NCBI GenBank assembly: GCA_902806575.1
Contig: CADCXD010000008.1
Location: 1 to 64,000 of the forward strand
Source of the DNA: Jackrogersella multiformis
Taxonomy: Eukaryota; Ascomycota; Sordariomycetes; Xylariales; Hypoxylaceae
Length of the DNA: 64,000 nucleotides
Reading direction: 5' to 3'
Numbering within the stretch: the stretch's first letter is position 1; every line of letters begins with the position of its first letter. Below are positions 32,132 to 45,000 of this stretch, piece by piece. A model generated the notes under the pieces. The model was not told where the DNA came from and made no database searches. It saw only the letters and a list, made by a program, of their open reading frames with translations. The position numbers and the translations under genes were made by a program.

Positions 32132-32704
32132 TTGCATACCTATGCATCTTACAACCAAAGTATATCAATGGGGATATATGTTCGGCGATGTTCGAGCAAG
32201 AATCTGGCCTCTGGCGAGTAAATAACGGAAATAGAGGGACTAAAATATATGGAATTTGGGCTTGACTTGTTTTTAGAGATTCAACTATCTACCTAGGTAA
32301 CCTAAGTTTAGATTTGAGTACTCAATAAATGCTGTACTAGGGAACCCATGTGTTGACTAACCTACCTTACCTAGGTACCTACCCGGGTATAGGTAAAAGA
32401 TAGGGGGCGAAAGGACTTAGTATTATTCACGCTCGTTCTTTTTTAATATATCTTATTCGTGTGGGATATGCGAATGATGGCCATCACTTACATAGGTAAA
32501 ACTAACTAGCTAGCTATACTTAGCATATACTTCTGGCTTGCTGGTATTCCCTGGAAGCATATCATCAAAGGAGAAATCAAAATTTTGTTTAACTCATCCT
32601 GAGCAATTTTGAAACAGGTTTATAGGTAAAGCTGACTGATTACGTGTCAGAGAAAACCGATGTTTTGGGGGTTTTCCAATCTTTGGGCATTGAAGCCAAT
32701 ATGT
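32132..32704. other. Convergent intergenic stretch
   Basis: This is non-coding DNA between converging genes, with TACCTAGGTA motifs near 32290 and 32365. No gene was seen. Confidence 0.5.
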
Positions 32705-33481
32705 TCAGTTGCGAGCGTCTCCTGGGGTCACTAACGCAAACCCTGGTGAGGTATTGGTTCCCCGGCGGATTGCTTCTTCAATAATGGCCTCCGTAGCCGA
32801 GGCACCAATTCGAGTGACACCTAATGATATAGCCCCAATAACTTCATCCAGGGTCCGAATCCCGCCGGCGGCCTTGATCTGTACGCTTGGTCCGACGTTG
32901 GCCTTCATCAACTGGAGATGCGGTACCGTGGCGCCTTTGTATCCATATAAGCCATTAGGTTGCTTCACAAACCCGAAGCCTGTCGATGTCTTAACGAAGG
33001 CAACGGGAAGTGACGTACATATCTTGCATAGATGTATGATATGCTCGTCCTGGAGGAAGTCATTCTCGAATATGACCTTCAGAGCGGCGCCACGCTTGAC
33101 GACAGTGTCGTTGATAGAGCGAATCTCGTTAGCCACGTATTCCCAATCACCGCCGAGGACTTTTCCCACGTTGATGACCATGTCGATCTCTTGTGCGCCT
33201 GCCTTGACGGCCTCCTCGGCCTCCAGGATTTTGATAGCCGTGGTGCTGTTTCCATGAGGAAATCCGATGACAGCACAGATTAGCACGCCTGAGCCGTCAA
33301 GAACATCTTTAGCTAATGGAATGTTGTAGGGTTTGACGCAAGCGGCCGCGACCTTATAACTTTTGGCCATCTCAAGCCCGGCACGGATCTCTTTATCGGT
33401 CAGGGTCGGGTGCAGTAAGGAGTGGTCAATCAGTTTGGCGATCTGTGGCACAGTCATGGCCATGGCTACCGACGTCGTCAT
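32705..33481 (-). CDS. Deoxyribose-phosphate aldolase (DERA)
   Basis: This 258-residue single-exon class I aldolase is a TIM-barrel enzyme that cleaves 2-deoxyribose-5-phosphate to glyceraldehyde-3-phosphate and acetaldehyde in deoxynucleoside breakdown. The catalytic residues are visible: Asp100 in EIDMVINVG, the Schiff-base Lys164 in AFVKTSTGF and Lys203 in IKAAGGIRT. The phosphate-binding C-terminal end RIGASA is also present. The start MTTSVAMAMTVPQIAKLIDHSLL fits the family, although Met7 or Met9 could also be used. There is no targeting signal, so it is cytosolic. It is an intronless copy and closely resembles bacterial DeoC in motif layout. Fungal members are common, so transfer is not implied. 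Confidence 0.93.
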   Translation of the reverse strand: MTTSVAMAMTVPQIAKLIDHSLLHPTLTDKEIRAGLEMAKSYKVAAACVKPYNIPLAKDVLDGSGVLICAVIGFPHGNSTTAIKILEAEEAVKAGAQEIDMVINVGKVLGGDWEYVANEIRSINDTVVKRGAALKVIFENDFLQDEHIIHLCKICTSLPVAFVKTSTGFGFVKQPNGLYGYKGATVPHLQLMKANVGPSVQIKAAGGIRTLDEVIGAISLGVTRIGASATEAIIEEAIRRGTNTSPGFALVTPGDARN

Positions 33482-34266
33482 CTTTAAGCCAACTCAGAGT
33501 CTGTACGGCACAACTCGTATAAGATGGCGTCTGTAGGCTAGCTAGGTTGCCCGAAGAGGCTAGCAACTAGGAAGCTGACTAGGCTAAGGAGGTGGGATAG
33601 CTTAGAAGAGTTCAAAGGTATATCCGACGAGGGGCAAATTCGCCCTTAAGATCTATAATGATGCGGGGTTCGTTGTGTTATGTGTATTCTACCCACATAT
33701 CAACAGCTTAAAGGCAATGGGCGATGGGCGATGGTCGGAATTCCAAGTTTGGGCATCGAACGACGAAGATTAGTGTAATTACCTAGGTAGTTAGGCAGGA
33801 ATTTCGTAGCTGCAGGTTTCCCCCATTTTTATCGGCTTATAATTTAAAAATACATAACCTCAACTTAATAACCTAGTAGCTGTCTGGGTACATATGTAGC
33901 CCCTGACACTTATTTATGTGTGATCTTGGGTAGATTCCTGTATGCTGAGCAAGAGTCAGTTGTTGTCAGCTAGAATATATAGTACATACCTGGGTACTAG
34001 GTATATATATACACTACAAAGATTATCTACCAAGGCTATGAAAGAAGTATAAGAATAGGTATTGAACGGACGGAATATAATATAAGGAATAATGTATACA
34101 TACCTCATACTGTGTGTTTATATACTTCCGCAACGTAACCTGGACTCGGTCTGATGCTATTCGCTCTTTCTGTCCTTTTTTTCTTTTTTCTTTCCTCTTT
34201 ATCCACTGATGAGTTAGGTACGCGCCTACTTCAAACGTAACTAGGCATCTAGCTAGCTAGATGATA
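33482..34266. other. Promoter side of the aldolase gene and 3' side of the regulator gene
   Basis: In this 785-base interval, a short GGCAATGGGCGATGGGCGATGG tandem occurs near 33712-33735 and TACCTAGGTAG near 33780. A pyrimidine-rich run lies at 34165-34200. No gene was supported. Confidence 0.5.
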
Positions 34267-36217
34267 TTATCCCCACAGTTGTTGCCAGTCAAACCAATTC
34301 GAAGAAGCCCCAAAGTCGAGATTCCCTTCAAGAACAGCGTCTACAGCACCCAGGTTAAAGGTTGGGTCGAAATGGCCGAAAACATCTAGATCCGGAACGG
34401 ATTCAATAACTGACACATCGGTACTCCCTTGGTTAGCATAATCGACAAGGGCACCACCAGTACCTGACGAAGGTAGCTCGCGGTCTCCTGACGTTGGCTC
34501 GGCCTTCTTCGAAGCATCCGTCAGACCTGTTTCTTGTGTTATCGACGCGACGGCTTTGTCCATTTCCTGGAGAACCTGTTCAGCCATGGCTACCATGGCT
34601 TTTGCAGTCCAGAAAGTTTCATCTAAAGATTTCAGCAGCGAGGTGTTCGCCATGAAGGCTTGCTTGCCCCTGCTTCTAAACATCGGCACGTTGCTGTGGC
34701 GCATCTTCCGATACGAAACACTGAGAGATAGGGAAACACCGTACGGAATTATAGGTAAGTATGAGAGCTGTCCGAGAAACTCATCTCCAACGATGGACGT
34801 GATCCGACCGGCTGCCAGGGATCTGCGGCTATTAGTTGCTGGGGTAGGTAGGGCCGTTGACCGGTTCTCGGATGGAGATTGGCTTGATAATATGGCAACA
34901 GAGTGGTAGAATATTTCGAGCGAGGCTATTGAAAGATGAATATGCTTCTCTTCCGAACACACGCCCGAATGCTTACTTACCTAAACATGAATTTGAAACT
35001 CGAGCCGCTCCGGCATCGAGGATCATCTGCTCAAAAATCGGTAGCTCGGTGATGACTTCTTTCTCCTGCCGATTGCCGGGGCGGTACAAGCCGATGACCT
35101 TGTCGAGCAGGCCGATGATCAATAGGAATAGGCGGAAAGGCGGGGCCTGTGCCGCGATACAATCATCTACGTCCCATCCAACATCCCGTTCATGAATTAA
35201 GCAAGCGCGGCCATAAAATGCGCTGTTGATGCGGTCTAAGGCCCAGAGGCAGCAGAATAGGGAGCGGGTAGCCTGGCTATTCGTATGACTGTCTTCTGAA
35301 GCCATCTGTAACCCCAAGGTATGCATTTGATGAACGGCGCGACTATTCAGAAGTGCAGGGACGTCGGCCTCTTCAAGAGAACTGGGCTGCATATACAGCG
35401 ACAAGGCAGCTAGTATGCGAATCAGAAAGAGTCGGTCCGTGATGAGTCCAGCATCGACAATTGTCTGTATGGAATTTGACAACGAGTTACAAAAGTCATG
35501 CCGTGAAAGGAAGGGACCTTCGGGATTTAAGCGGAGGTGACGAGTGGCCTCCGGGTCAGCGGCGGCAGCAAGGCTGACGATTTGCTGCACCACCTTCCCT
35601 TCTATCTCCTCTTGGTTTGTACTTGTTAAATGGCCGCCGAGGATAGGAAAGATGGGATCTAGCTTCTCAAGATAGATGCGGCGAAGGACGGCGTAGTCTG
35701 ATGGAGGAGGACAGCAAGCTATACAATGGCTCCATACATATGCCTTAAGCATGTCTTGAACGGCCTGCCGTGACGGGAATGTTAGGGCAAAGGGGCTGGT
35801 CGGCTTTACCGAGTCGGGTGCTCGAGGTTGCCATATCCCCAGACCACCTCGCACCGATACATCACGGTGCGAGCAGAGACTCGTGGCCTCCATGAGGATG
35901 GCCTCGGGGCTTAGATCGCCAATAAACCTAGAAGCCTGCCCTTCCTTACCTCTTTGAGACCCCGGCCGGTTAGGTAGAGGCTCTGGCTCTGGCTCTGGCT
36001 CTGGAGAAGTTGGACGGTCGGTCGGAGTGCGGGCTGCTGCCCCTCCGCGCCCGGGCGAGGAATTGAGTACGTCGCCAGCATGGTGATCATGGTGATCATG
36101 GTCATCGTGATTATGGAAGCATCTCTTCTTCCGTCGCCGACATCTAGCGCAGGCCTGAGCAACCTGCTTCCTCTTGAGGGGCAAGCCCGTCGAGTCGGAT
36201 TCGACAAATCGAACCAT
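34267..36217 (-). CDS. Zinc-cluster transcription regulator with an atypical half cluster
   Basis: The model is complement(34267-34925, 34981-36217), 631 residues, with a 55-base intron (GTAAGT ... CAATAG) joining ...NSCL to ASLEIFYHSVAIL in phase. The N-terminus reads KRKQVAQACARCRRRKKRC, the DNA-contacting first half of a Zn2Cys6 cluster (CxxCx6C with basic linker). The second three cysteines are missing; in their place is a His/Asp tract (HNHDDHDHHDHH), then a disordered region with Glu-Pro repeats. The segment FIGDLSPEAILMEAT and the central helical region (LEKLDPIFPILGGH, FCCLWALDRINSAFYGR) match the fungal-specific regulator domain of cutinase factor 1-beta-like proteins. It is probably a nuclear transcription regulator; targets are unknown. 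It lies about 0.8 kb from the aldolase gene on the same strand. Confidence 0.8.
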
Positions 36218-37277
36218 GGCCGCAATGTGCGGCGATACTCCACAAACGTCAACTCCGACACCGAAACCGAAACCGACACCAATACCGGAGGTTGGATAAT
36301 ATAATATACCTACCTAGGTAGGTAGGTAGGTAATATAAAATAAAATAATATAATATAATATCAACTATTATTAAGATGAGACTTGTGGTACTGCATCCTT
36401 AGGGGGAAATAGATTAAGGTAAATATGGTAATTCCATAGGAGAGATAATTCTATTGGGATAAAACTCCTGTGAAGACATCAATGAGGTAAGTGTGCGGAA
36501 TAAGTGAGCAGACAAGAACAAACTCTCGATAACGTCGATGTCCTGTGTCCTGTCCCGAGGTCCTTACCTATTACCCTAGGTACCTAGGTAGGTAAGGTGT
36601 CAAAATTTCGTGGACATGATTGGGCAAAGAGCAAAGTCGGACTAACCCGATCTAGTATCTCCGTCCAGTGCGTGTCTCCCGCGTCGGGATCATCCTAGGT
36701 ATGAACCAAGGCGTCCGTCCCCCGCTTAGGAGTACCTACTACTTACTACATAGTACATACCTACTAGCATAGTAAAAAACAACAACAATGCAAACAGGAA
36801 CAAGGTCCGAAACCATGAAGCCTCGAAATTACCAAGGAATAACTCTACTAACCTAGGTATGTATATTTGGAGGAAGAGAGATCACCAAGGTATTCTAGAC
36901 TATTATCTTCTAAAATGTAGAGCGGGGAATTTAGTGATAGGTGATGAATACCTATCTAGGTATTTACCTGGTATCCATGATCATTATCATCTACCGTCCG
37001 TAGTATGAATGTTAGGCAAAGCCGCCTTGCTAGGTACTATCAAGGCAGTTCCGCAGTTGCGCGAAGATATGTGAAGATGTTCAATCATGTCCGACGTCTA
37101 TTTTGTGTACGCAGTTAGATTAGGTACCTAGGTATACCTCTTATCATATCACACCACAGGCATCGTCTTCTCTTCTTTGTCTATTCCTTAATACATACAA
37201 TCTTCTTGCTCGCTCAAGTCTTATATGATCGATCTACACCATTTTAGTTCGTGAGGAACCACGATCATCTTCACATC
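36218..37277. other. Divergent intergenic region
   Basis: This region separates the regulator and the DUF1479 gene, which are divergent. A TACCTACCTAGGTAGGTAGG run with an adjoining ATAAAATAATATAATAT tract at 36303-36362 lies about 90 bases upstream of the regulator start and probably falls in its leader or promoter. Further palindromes occur near 36575-36595. Confidence 0.55.
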
Positions 37278-38882
37278 ATGGCACGCACTCTTCTGAGGTT
37301 GATATCGAGAAATACTTATCAGTTACGATCGATTACGACGTCGGCGACAAAAGCAAAGGCACAAATCAAGAGGGAGGGAAATATTTCTGATGCCTTTGTA
37401 TCATTATCCGGAAGCGCGAGACAGCCTCTCCCCCGGCGGTATCTTGACCTCAAAAGGTCTCTAATCAGTGGTCATGAAGACCGGATAGCCAATAGCTGGA
37501 AAATGCTATTGGGGGAGCTTAAGCGCGAGAACAAGGCCGTCATCGAAAAGGGCCCCCGGATTATCCCTAGCCTCGATTTCCAAGACTTGGACGCAGACCT
37601 CAACAGGTTCGGCGAAGAACTTAAGAAACGAGGCGTTGCCGTGATTAGGGGAGTACTTCCGGAAGACGAAGCTCGTTCGTTCAAAGAGGAAATCGAGGAG
37701 TATGTGCGGCAAAACCCCCAGACGAAAGGTAATATCGTGGCAGCAGTTCGTCAGGCACAGCCTGTAGCTGACTTCAAGAGCAGCATTCCCCCCAGATAAC
37801 CCGCAGGTATATGAGCTATATTGGTCTGCGCCTCAGCTCCGCGCTAGGGGGCACTCGAACTTGCTGCGAGCCCAGGCGGCTCTCATGAAACTATGGCACA
37901 TGTCGAACCCTGAGAGCGCCATATCAATGTCGCAACCCTTGGCTTATGCCGACCGCCTTCGTATCAGGCAGCCCGGCGATGCCACTTTTGCTCTGGGTCC
38001 TCATGTTGATGGAGGTAGTGTCGAGAGATGGGAGCTCAACGGTTATGGTCTTGGTGGAGTGTACAACAAGATATTTGAGGGCTTGTGGGAGGAATTTGAC
38101 CCATGGGACGCCAGCGCGCGGGTGACAGCCGTTATGGACAACTACAATGGGCTCGGTGCCTGCTCGATGTTCCGTATGTTCCAGGGTTGGCTCAGTATGA
38201 GCACTACGAAGCCATTCGAGGGAACCCTTATGGTGAACCCGGCAATGAAGCTCTCGACGGCATACTTTCTACTTCGCCCTTTCTTCCGGCCGATTAAGGA
38301 CACCGATCAATCATCTCCTGGCGAGTATCTAGCTGCCGATAATTGGGAGCTTGCAGGCTCCGGAATGACGAGTGAGCTCCAAGGAGCGACTCCCGGGCAC
38401 GGGCAAGAGCTGAACACGATCCTTCACCCACATTTGGACCTCGATAATACCATGGTGCACGTTCCACCCATTAAGCCAGGCGACTACGTGGTCTGGCACT
38501 GCGACAGTGAGTAAAGCCGGTACCCCTTTTCATTATGCGAAAATTGATAGCTCGAGTAGCCATTCATGCTGTCGATAAGGTCCACGAGGGAAACGGGGAT
38601 TCGAGCGTGCTGTACATCCCAGTTTGCCCAGTAACGGAGTTGAACACTAGGTATCTTGCTCGACAGAGAAACGCCTTCTTAAACGGAACTCCCGGCCCAG
38701 ATTTTCCCGGCGGGCGAGGCGAAGCCGATCACGTCAATAGACCGACAGAATCGTCTCTTCGCTCGTACGTCTCCGCCGAAGGACTACGTGCGTTCGGCTT
38801 TGAGAAGCTTGTCCCTGCTGCTACAGATATCAATGGAGCAAAGAATGTTACTTCGGAAGCAAATGAGATTCTAGCATTCTAG
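37278..38882 (+). CDS. DUF1479 protein, Fe(II)/2-oxoglutarate oxygenase-like
   Basis: The exons are 37278-37728, 37784-38506 and 38560-38882, 498 residues. Introns of 55 and 53 bases have donors GTAATA and GTGAGT, and the joins restore TKAFPPDNPQVYELYW and WHCDTIHAVD, both family motifs. The family resembles bacterial YbiU and the cupin-fold iron/2-oxoglutarate dioxygenases: the metal triad is probably the His and Asp of GPHVDGGS and the His of CDTIHAVD. The N-terminus (ARTLLRLISRNTYQLRSITT) is basic and Ser/Thr-rich like a mitochondrial presequence. The substrate is unknown. A start nine codons upstream is open but has no ATG, so 37278 was chosen. Confidence 0.85.
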
Positions 38883-40034
38883 GAAATTGTCCGAACCTAG
38901 GTATCTAGCCAGCAAATCCTGTTACCTAGGTACTTTAGGTATCGACTGTGGAATGTTGTTTGTACCTATGTAATCGGTATAGCAGTTCTACGCCACAAGT
39001 GAGATGTTGTTCTAATTACCTATCTAGGTAATAGGGGTCTGATAAGAGAGACTTATGTTCAGTGGATCGACAAGACAGATCTCGAGGATTACATTGGCTA
39101 AATCTCTCGATGTACCGTCTAAAACATTTGTGGCTTTATTAGTCGAATAACTAACCCTGGTGGTGTGATATGCTTCATTCGTCATTCGCCATGATTGATT
39201 TCAGGTTTGCCCATCTCCCCGGATTTCGAATGGCTGCTACCGTATATAGTATACCTAGGTAGGTCTAGGTATCTGAGTTAGAAGCAGAAGGTGACATTAG
39301 GATCCAGAATTTGGCCGCCCCTTGTCAATGCCGTTTTTTATACACGCAACTGCATCCAGATCAGCGAAGAAATGCATTCTACCTAGGTAGGTATGTTAAT
39401 TTTTTTCGAGGTACAAGATGCTGTTGTAGTATCGTATACATGTATCACGATTCACCGATCATCCACAGCTTAACCTCATAGCTTCATTGGCCGGGAGAGG
39501 GTGAGTACCGGACTAGCCCCCCCCCCCCCCCCCGAGAGTTTACGGAAGGCTTATCTCAAATTGATCATATCTCAGAAATATAGTAATCGTTAGAGAAAGG
39601 GGGTTAGAAGGTTGAACTTCGTGCGACGTCGTGCATTAGATCATAATCAAGATAGCTGTGAAATGTTTCTTCTAGATGATCTGGTGTCAAATAATATTTG
39701 TAATTGTTAATCGAAGATATATGGTTGCTCCTTGAGAGAATTAACCAGTCCCACCCAACTGTCGCCTAACATGAATCGGCGCAAAGGTCTGATAAAAGAA
39801 GGTTGCAGGGGCCGAGACGACCCTATCTAGCGAGCCCTGCGGCCAGTCATGTTTTTGGGGTGTGCCGTCTCTTGCATGATATAGCACTTGCAGCTGATAG
39901 ATAACGAGGCTGGCCTAATGCTACCGTCCTACAGTCTTAAAGGAGCCGTTAGCTGTTCGACAGAAAAAGAAAGAAAAAAATGGTTGACCTGATCCAACAC
40001 CTCATAGTCAGGATCTCAGCGATGATCTGTCACG
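38883..40034. other. Intergenic stretch with a poly-C tract
   Basis: This 1.15-kb interval between two plus-strand genes has TACCTAGGT motifs at 38895-38945 and 39250-39395 and a pure C run listed separately. No gene was supported. Confidence 0.5.
39517..39533 (+). repeat. Poly-C homopolymer, 17 bases
   Basis: An uninterrupted run of 17 cytosines occurs in non-coding DNA. Its complement is a G run that could form a quadruplex between strands, and its length in the assembly may be unreliable. Confidence 0.9.
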
Positions 40035-42091
40035 ATGGCCGGCATACCCCCAGCGAATCTTGCCCTTGATGGCGGCGACCCCCGAAAGTCGTCCCTCCAA
40101 GCGGAAAATATCACAACTGATGTAGTCGGACGTATTGAACATACTAAAGGCCGAGTGGTCGGTTTCGAAGAGTATATGTACTATGCCGCAATTACGCGTG
40201 CCGAGGAGGAAGAAGCCAATACTCGTTTCATAGCCACGCGCGGTCCGCGGACAATCAATAAGATAATTAAGGGGAGGTTCTCGAGGGCACACGCGGGGCA
40301 GGCCGTATCTGCTTCTCAAGTAGCTAGCTCCCTCCCCGCGAGGGAACCGGAAGAGAAGGGCCATCGCGATAATACTCTCCATGCCACAGAGGGAACTAAC
40401 TCTGGCAATTATGGAGTCACGGAGTCGCAGCGGCACACTGCTGATCGAGCTCTGAGAACTGCTAGCTGGGGAACAATCTTCTACCTCATTACAACTGATA
40501 TCCTGGGCCCGACTGGAGCTCCGTAAGTTATAAAGGTATCTTGGTGCGGAAATCGAAGCTAAGACTCTTCTAGCTGGGCGTTTGCGCAACTGGGATACGG
40601 CCCTGGTGTGGCCCTGTATACCGTATTTGGCGCCATGTCATATTAGTGAGTCAACGCATGACATAAACCGTCACGGTTGACACTATCTGACGGTTGAACC
40701 TCCAGCTCGGGATGGATTCTTTGGAAGGTCTTCTGTGGGCTGGACTCGGACAGATTCCCTATCAGGGGGTACGGCGACTTCTTCTTCCGCATATTCGGTA
40801 ACGGAGCCCGTCATTTCGTTAATGTCGCGCAAGCCCTTCAGTTGTTACTTACCGTGTCGGTTCTCATTCTGAGCAACGGGCAGAGCATCTCACAAATCAG
40901 CCGCGGGTCGTCTGGAGACAGTATAGGAATCTGCTTTGTGGCATGCATGATAATTTTCATGGCTGCCGGCTTCCTCTTGGGGCAGATAAGAACACTGCAG
41001 CGGCTTGGTTGGCTTGCAAATGTCTCCGTCTGGCTGACAGTAGTAATAATATTGATGTGGTAAGTGTAGCCTTACCGCCAGATATTGGCCGGCTCGGTGT
41101 TACTAATCATTATTGGATAGCATGGCTTCCGTGAGGTTTGGGCCGAATTATTCTGCGGTAGAGGCAAGTTTTGGCATGCCCCCAGGCAGGCCTATTCAGA
41201 CCTTTGCCGGAACGCCTCCTCCCGGATTGGCAACGGGTGGCGCAGGATTTGTCGGTTCTTTGAATGGTTTAAACGTAGCCGTGTACGCGTACGGAGGGGC
41301 GTTGCTATTCGCGGCCCTCATGGCTGAGATGAGGTATCTTTATAGCCCAGGTCGGGCAGCCCAACATTGTGATACCGCTACTGACACTAGCCAGGCACCC
41401 GATGGACTTTTGGAAAAGTCTGCTCATTGCCGAGATATTCATATATGCGATGTATATCTTCTTCGGCATCTTTCTATACTCGTATCAAGGTCAGTATACG
41501 TACAACCCGGCAGTTCAGGGCATTGCGGTCTACGGTATCCAGACAGCTGGGAATATCTTGAGCTTGATCAGCAACCTCATCGCTGCAGTGCTATACAGCA
41601 ACATTGGCCTCAAAGTCGTGTATGTCGAGGTGTTCCACGAGCTCCTAAGATTCCCGGGCTTGACAACCAAGGCGGGCAAGCTGTGGTGGGCCGCCCTCAT
41701 TCCGGTATACTGGGCGATCGCGTTTATCGTGGCAGCAGCCGTTCCACAATTCTCGTACATTGTCGGTCTTGTTGGGGCGCTCTTCATTCTATCCTTCACT
41801 TATACGTTTCCAGCCTGGCTCGCCGTCGGCTATTGGATCAAGAAGGACGCAATGGTTGAGGGCGAAGAAAGGTTTGACCCTGTGAGTAACACCTATAATT
41901 ATGTGGACCATGGGTGGAAGCGATGGAGGCGTGGGTTTATGAAGAAACCGCTCTTCAATTCATTCAACATCTTCTATTTCTTTGGCGCCCTAGCGACGTG
42001 CGCGCTCGGCTGCTATAGCAGCATCGAAAGCCTCCGTCAGGCATTCGAAAGCAACATTGCCACGAGTTTGTCATGTACACCTCCTCTCTGA
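40035..42091 (+). CDS. Amino-acid transporter, AAAP (Aa_trans) family, five exons
   Basis: The exons are 40035-40522, 40574-40645, 40706-41059, 41121-41333 and 41395-42091, 607 residues. All four introns are 51 to 61 bases, have GTAAGT/GTGAGT/GTATCT donors and join in phase. A polar cytosolic N-terminus of about 145 residues precedes ten to eleven membrane helices. The first, with DILGPTGAPWAFAQLGYGPG, carries the helix-breaking Gly/Pro pattern of the family, and the middle contains AEMRHPMDFWKSL, a strong Aa_trans hallmark. Fungal members move neutral or other amino acids across the plasma or vacuolar membrane by proton coupling; the substrate cannot be told. The final acceptor must be the second of two neighbouring AGs (CTAGCCAG) to keep the frame. 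Confidence 0.88.
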
Positions 42092-45000
42092 GATTGCATA
42101 CATCTTAGAAGCAGGGTAGATGTGCCTGAGGTTATGATAGGGAATGAGAACTCGCGATTTGGTTGTGGTGTGTCTCCTAACGGTGGCTCTGATTCGAGGT
42201 ATGCTAGTCTTGATGGACTATAGCTCTGGGAGCGTTAATTATAACTGGTAGTTTGAGTGAAATATACTATTTTAGTTTACTAGTATTAGCTAGCGAAGCA
42301 AGCTTAGCTGAGTGATTGTATAACGTAGGACTCGGTGGTCTTAAGATGTCAACCACCCTTTGAACAATACGGATTTTGACGTCGTAGCCAAACTCTTAAG
42401 ACGCCTGCCTATGAGTCTCCTAATAGTCGAATCACATGCCGGCCTAGAAATACTTCATAAGCTACCGATGAGGCATCAAATTGGGATAGCTCTTATTGGA
42501 AGGTGTGAGTTTGGTGGACATAGATAGTCCTCAATGGTATCAATATGAACCATCCGGCAATAACATGTCCCCGCGAGTGAAAACAGCTGATCCTCATAAT
42601 CGGGTATCTATGCTAGCCATCGGAGGCTTTTGCACAGATATCAATACCTCCGTATCAATACCTCCACATCGAGAACCGGGACAAGATCCCCGGCATCTTC
42701 CGGCGTTCATAAGTCTAGTAGGCGACATTCGGGGTCTTCGGTATGTTGGCATATACCTAGGCATTCATCATAAGATTTGCCCATCCCTATACTGTTCACC
42801 TCTTGGGACGATGATTTGTTGGATTTGTCGTCGTACCGCGGGCTTGATTCCGTAGCTCATTAGCGAAGTGGGATAGAAACCCGCCCAATCTCGGATTCGT
42901 AGGTTCTCCTGCTCGTATCCTGTTAGGTAGGTCTTCGCACCCTTATTATGCGACAATTGCACTTACGGGTAGCCTCTCCCTGGCGCAGTGGCTCGATCGG
43001 ATCTCGCCCGTGTTTATATTGATGGATGGCCCTATGGATGCTCCGAACACTTCGTTGGAACATAGGGTTACGGAGGAGCTAGAAAGTAGTAGGTATTAGG
43101 GCCCAGACTATTTCCAGTTTTGTCTATGATATATGTACCGTTCCAACAATGTAGTCCTGGCGATGTGAATTAGTACGATTCATTACCTGGTTGGCCCCTT
43201 CATGTCGACTTGCCTCCATGAGAAATAGCCACTTCATTGTCACAAGATGAAGAGATTTAGGCAGTATAGTAGTATATACATATATATTTAGATGAATACC
43301 CTAGGTAGGCTACCTACGTAGGTAAGATGGGTCGGGTCGATAATTATCGTCGTTGTTGTTTATATCAAGCTGACGACGATCCTCTTGTGGCTTAATAATG
43401 ACAACTTTCGACCTCGACGATAAGATTACTCTGATAAGGACGGATAGCAGCAGGATGGCAGGAAACAGCGGACGATCGAGATATTCGCCGGCTGCCAACC
43501 CCACTTGCCAATCTGAGTAATTAATAACTCCGACTACCTGGGTAGGTAAGGTTCCAAGGGTCTTTGTCGATAAGTACCTGATACAAATTTATATTTAGAT
43601 AGATATTCATTGATAGGTACATAGGTATAGATGTATACGGCGGTATTATAAAGATGTGTAAAATTCCAATGAATATAACGTCATATGAGCTACGTTTCGT
43701 AGGTTGGTAGGTAGTCTGTAAGGCTATGAAGATTTAAGGGCCGAGATTAGTATCTCGAATATTACCTCCTAGCCTGTGTATAGGGGCTAACTCTCGACTT
43801 ACATACATCCATGGATGTGGTACACTTTGATACTTAATTTAAGCTGTATAACGTTTGTAGGAGATATAGTAGGTACCTCTTATTAAATTGCCTATCATTC
43901 CTACAAGGTGACACCCGGCTACCTAGGTAGTTAAGGATATGTAAATGATATAAATATGTACATACCTCTTATAAGTAAAAATTGAATGAGGAAAAGGAGA
44001 AATAGCTAGGTACCTTAGGTACCTAGGTAGGTAGGCCATCTTCCAATCAATAATCAAAATTATATTACGTCTCCGCTGTTCAAGCCTTCAAATCTGTCGT
44101 GCAGCAGTCTGCAAGTCAACATCCATCATTCAGGTATCAAAGGTTCCAAGGTTCGAGATTGATTTGATACTAAGATGTACCTAGGTACCTAAAGTATGGA
44201 TCCCGTTGGATGTAGCAAACTCTGGCAGTCTGTCTGGGCACTGGTCCTCGGGTCCTCCGTTAAGAGTGGCAGAGTGGGCACAATTAGTGCAAAATTCTTA
44301 TGGGTCTTCCCGCTGATGCCCTAGCAACGAAAGCGAGAAGAAGAAAAAAATACCCTTGGCTTTTAGCGCTAGGATACCTACCTCACTAGGTAGCAACCTA
44401 CTGACACGGAGGGACCGAGCGCGTCTTCTTATTATCTAAATCCTAGGTACCTACCTAGGTAGGTTATCTGAGCGTCAATCCAACTCACCGGCTGATCGGT
44501 AAAGAAGGGGTAAAGGAATAAAGGGAAAGAAATGGACAGCCTCGCTTTAATTTATTCCATTTTAATTATATTTTCGCAACCTACTGTTTTACTTTTTGTT
44601 TTTATTTTTTCATCCTTCAACCCTCAACCGCTGAGACGGATGGACCATAATGATCAATTAGGTACATGAAGTAATAGCAACAACCTCCAGGGCTAGGAGA
44701 TCAACAACAACATTGAAGCAGTAGTACCCCTCCAGCCAGGCTAGCTTAAAAGGCTACCTACCTACCTAGCCCTAGGTAGGTACTTATCGATATCCATCCA
44801 TCATAAAGATTTTTGGCCTCTAGGGTTTGCAAGGTTGCAAGGTTGCAAGGTTGCCGGTTGCCGGTTGCCAATTACCTACCAGTTGTAACTTCCCACCTTG
44901 GCTGAATGGAAGCAGCGCATTGTCAACACCGTCAAAAGAATTTACATACCCTCCCTCTTAGGGTAGGTACGTCACCCGCCATACCTACATACCTACCTAG

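Noticed and set aside
42496..42855. 119-codon plus-strand frame in the long intergenic region
   Set aside because: No conserved motif, irregular composition and no splice partners. It is left as unassigned.
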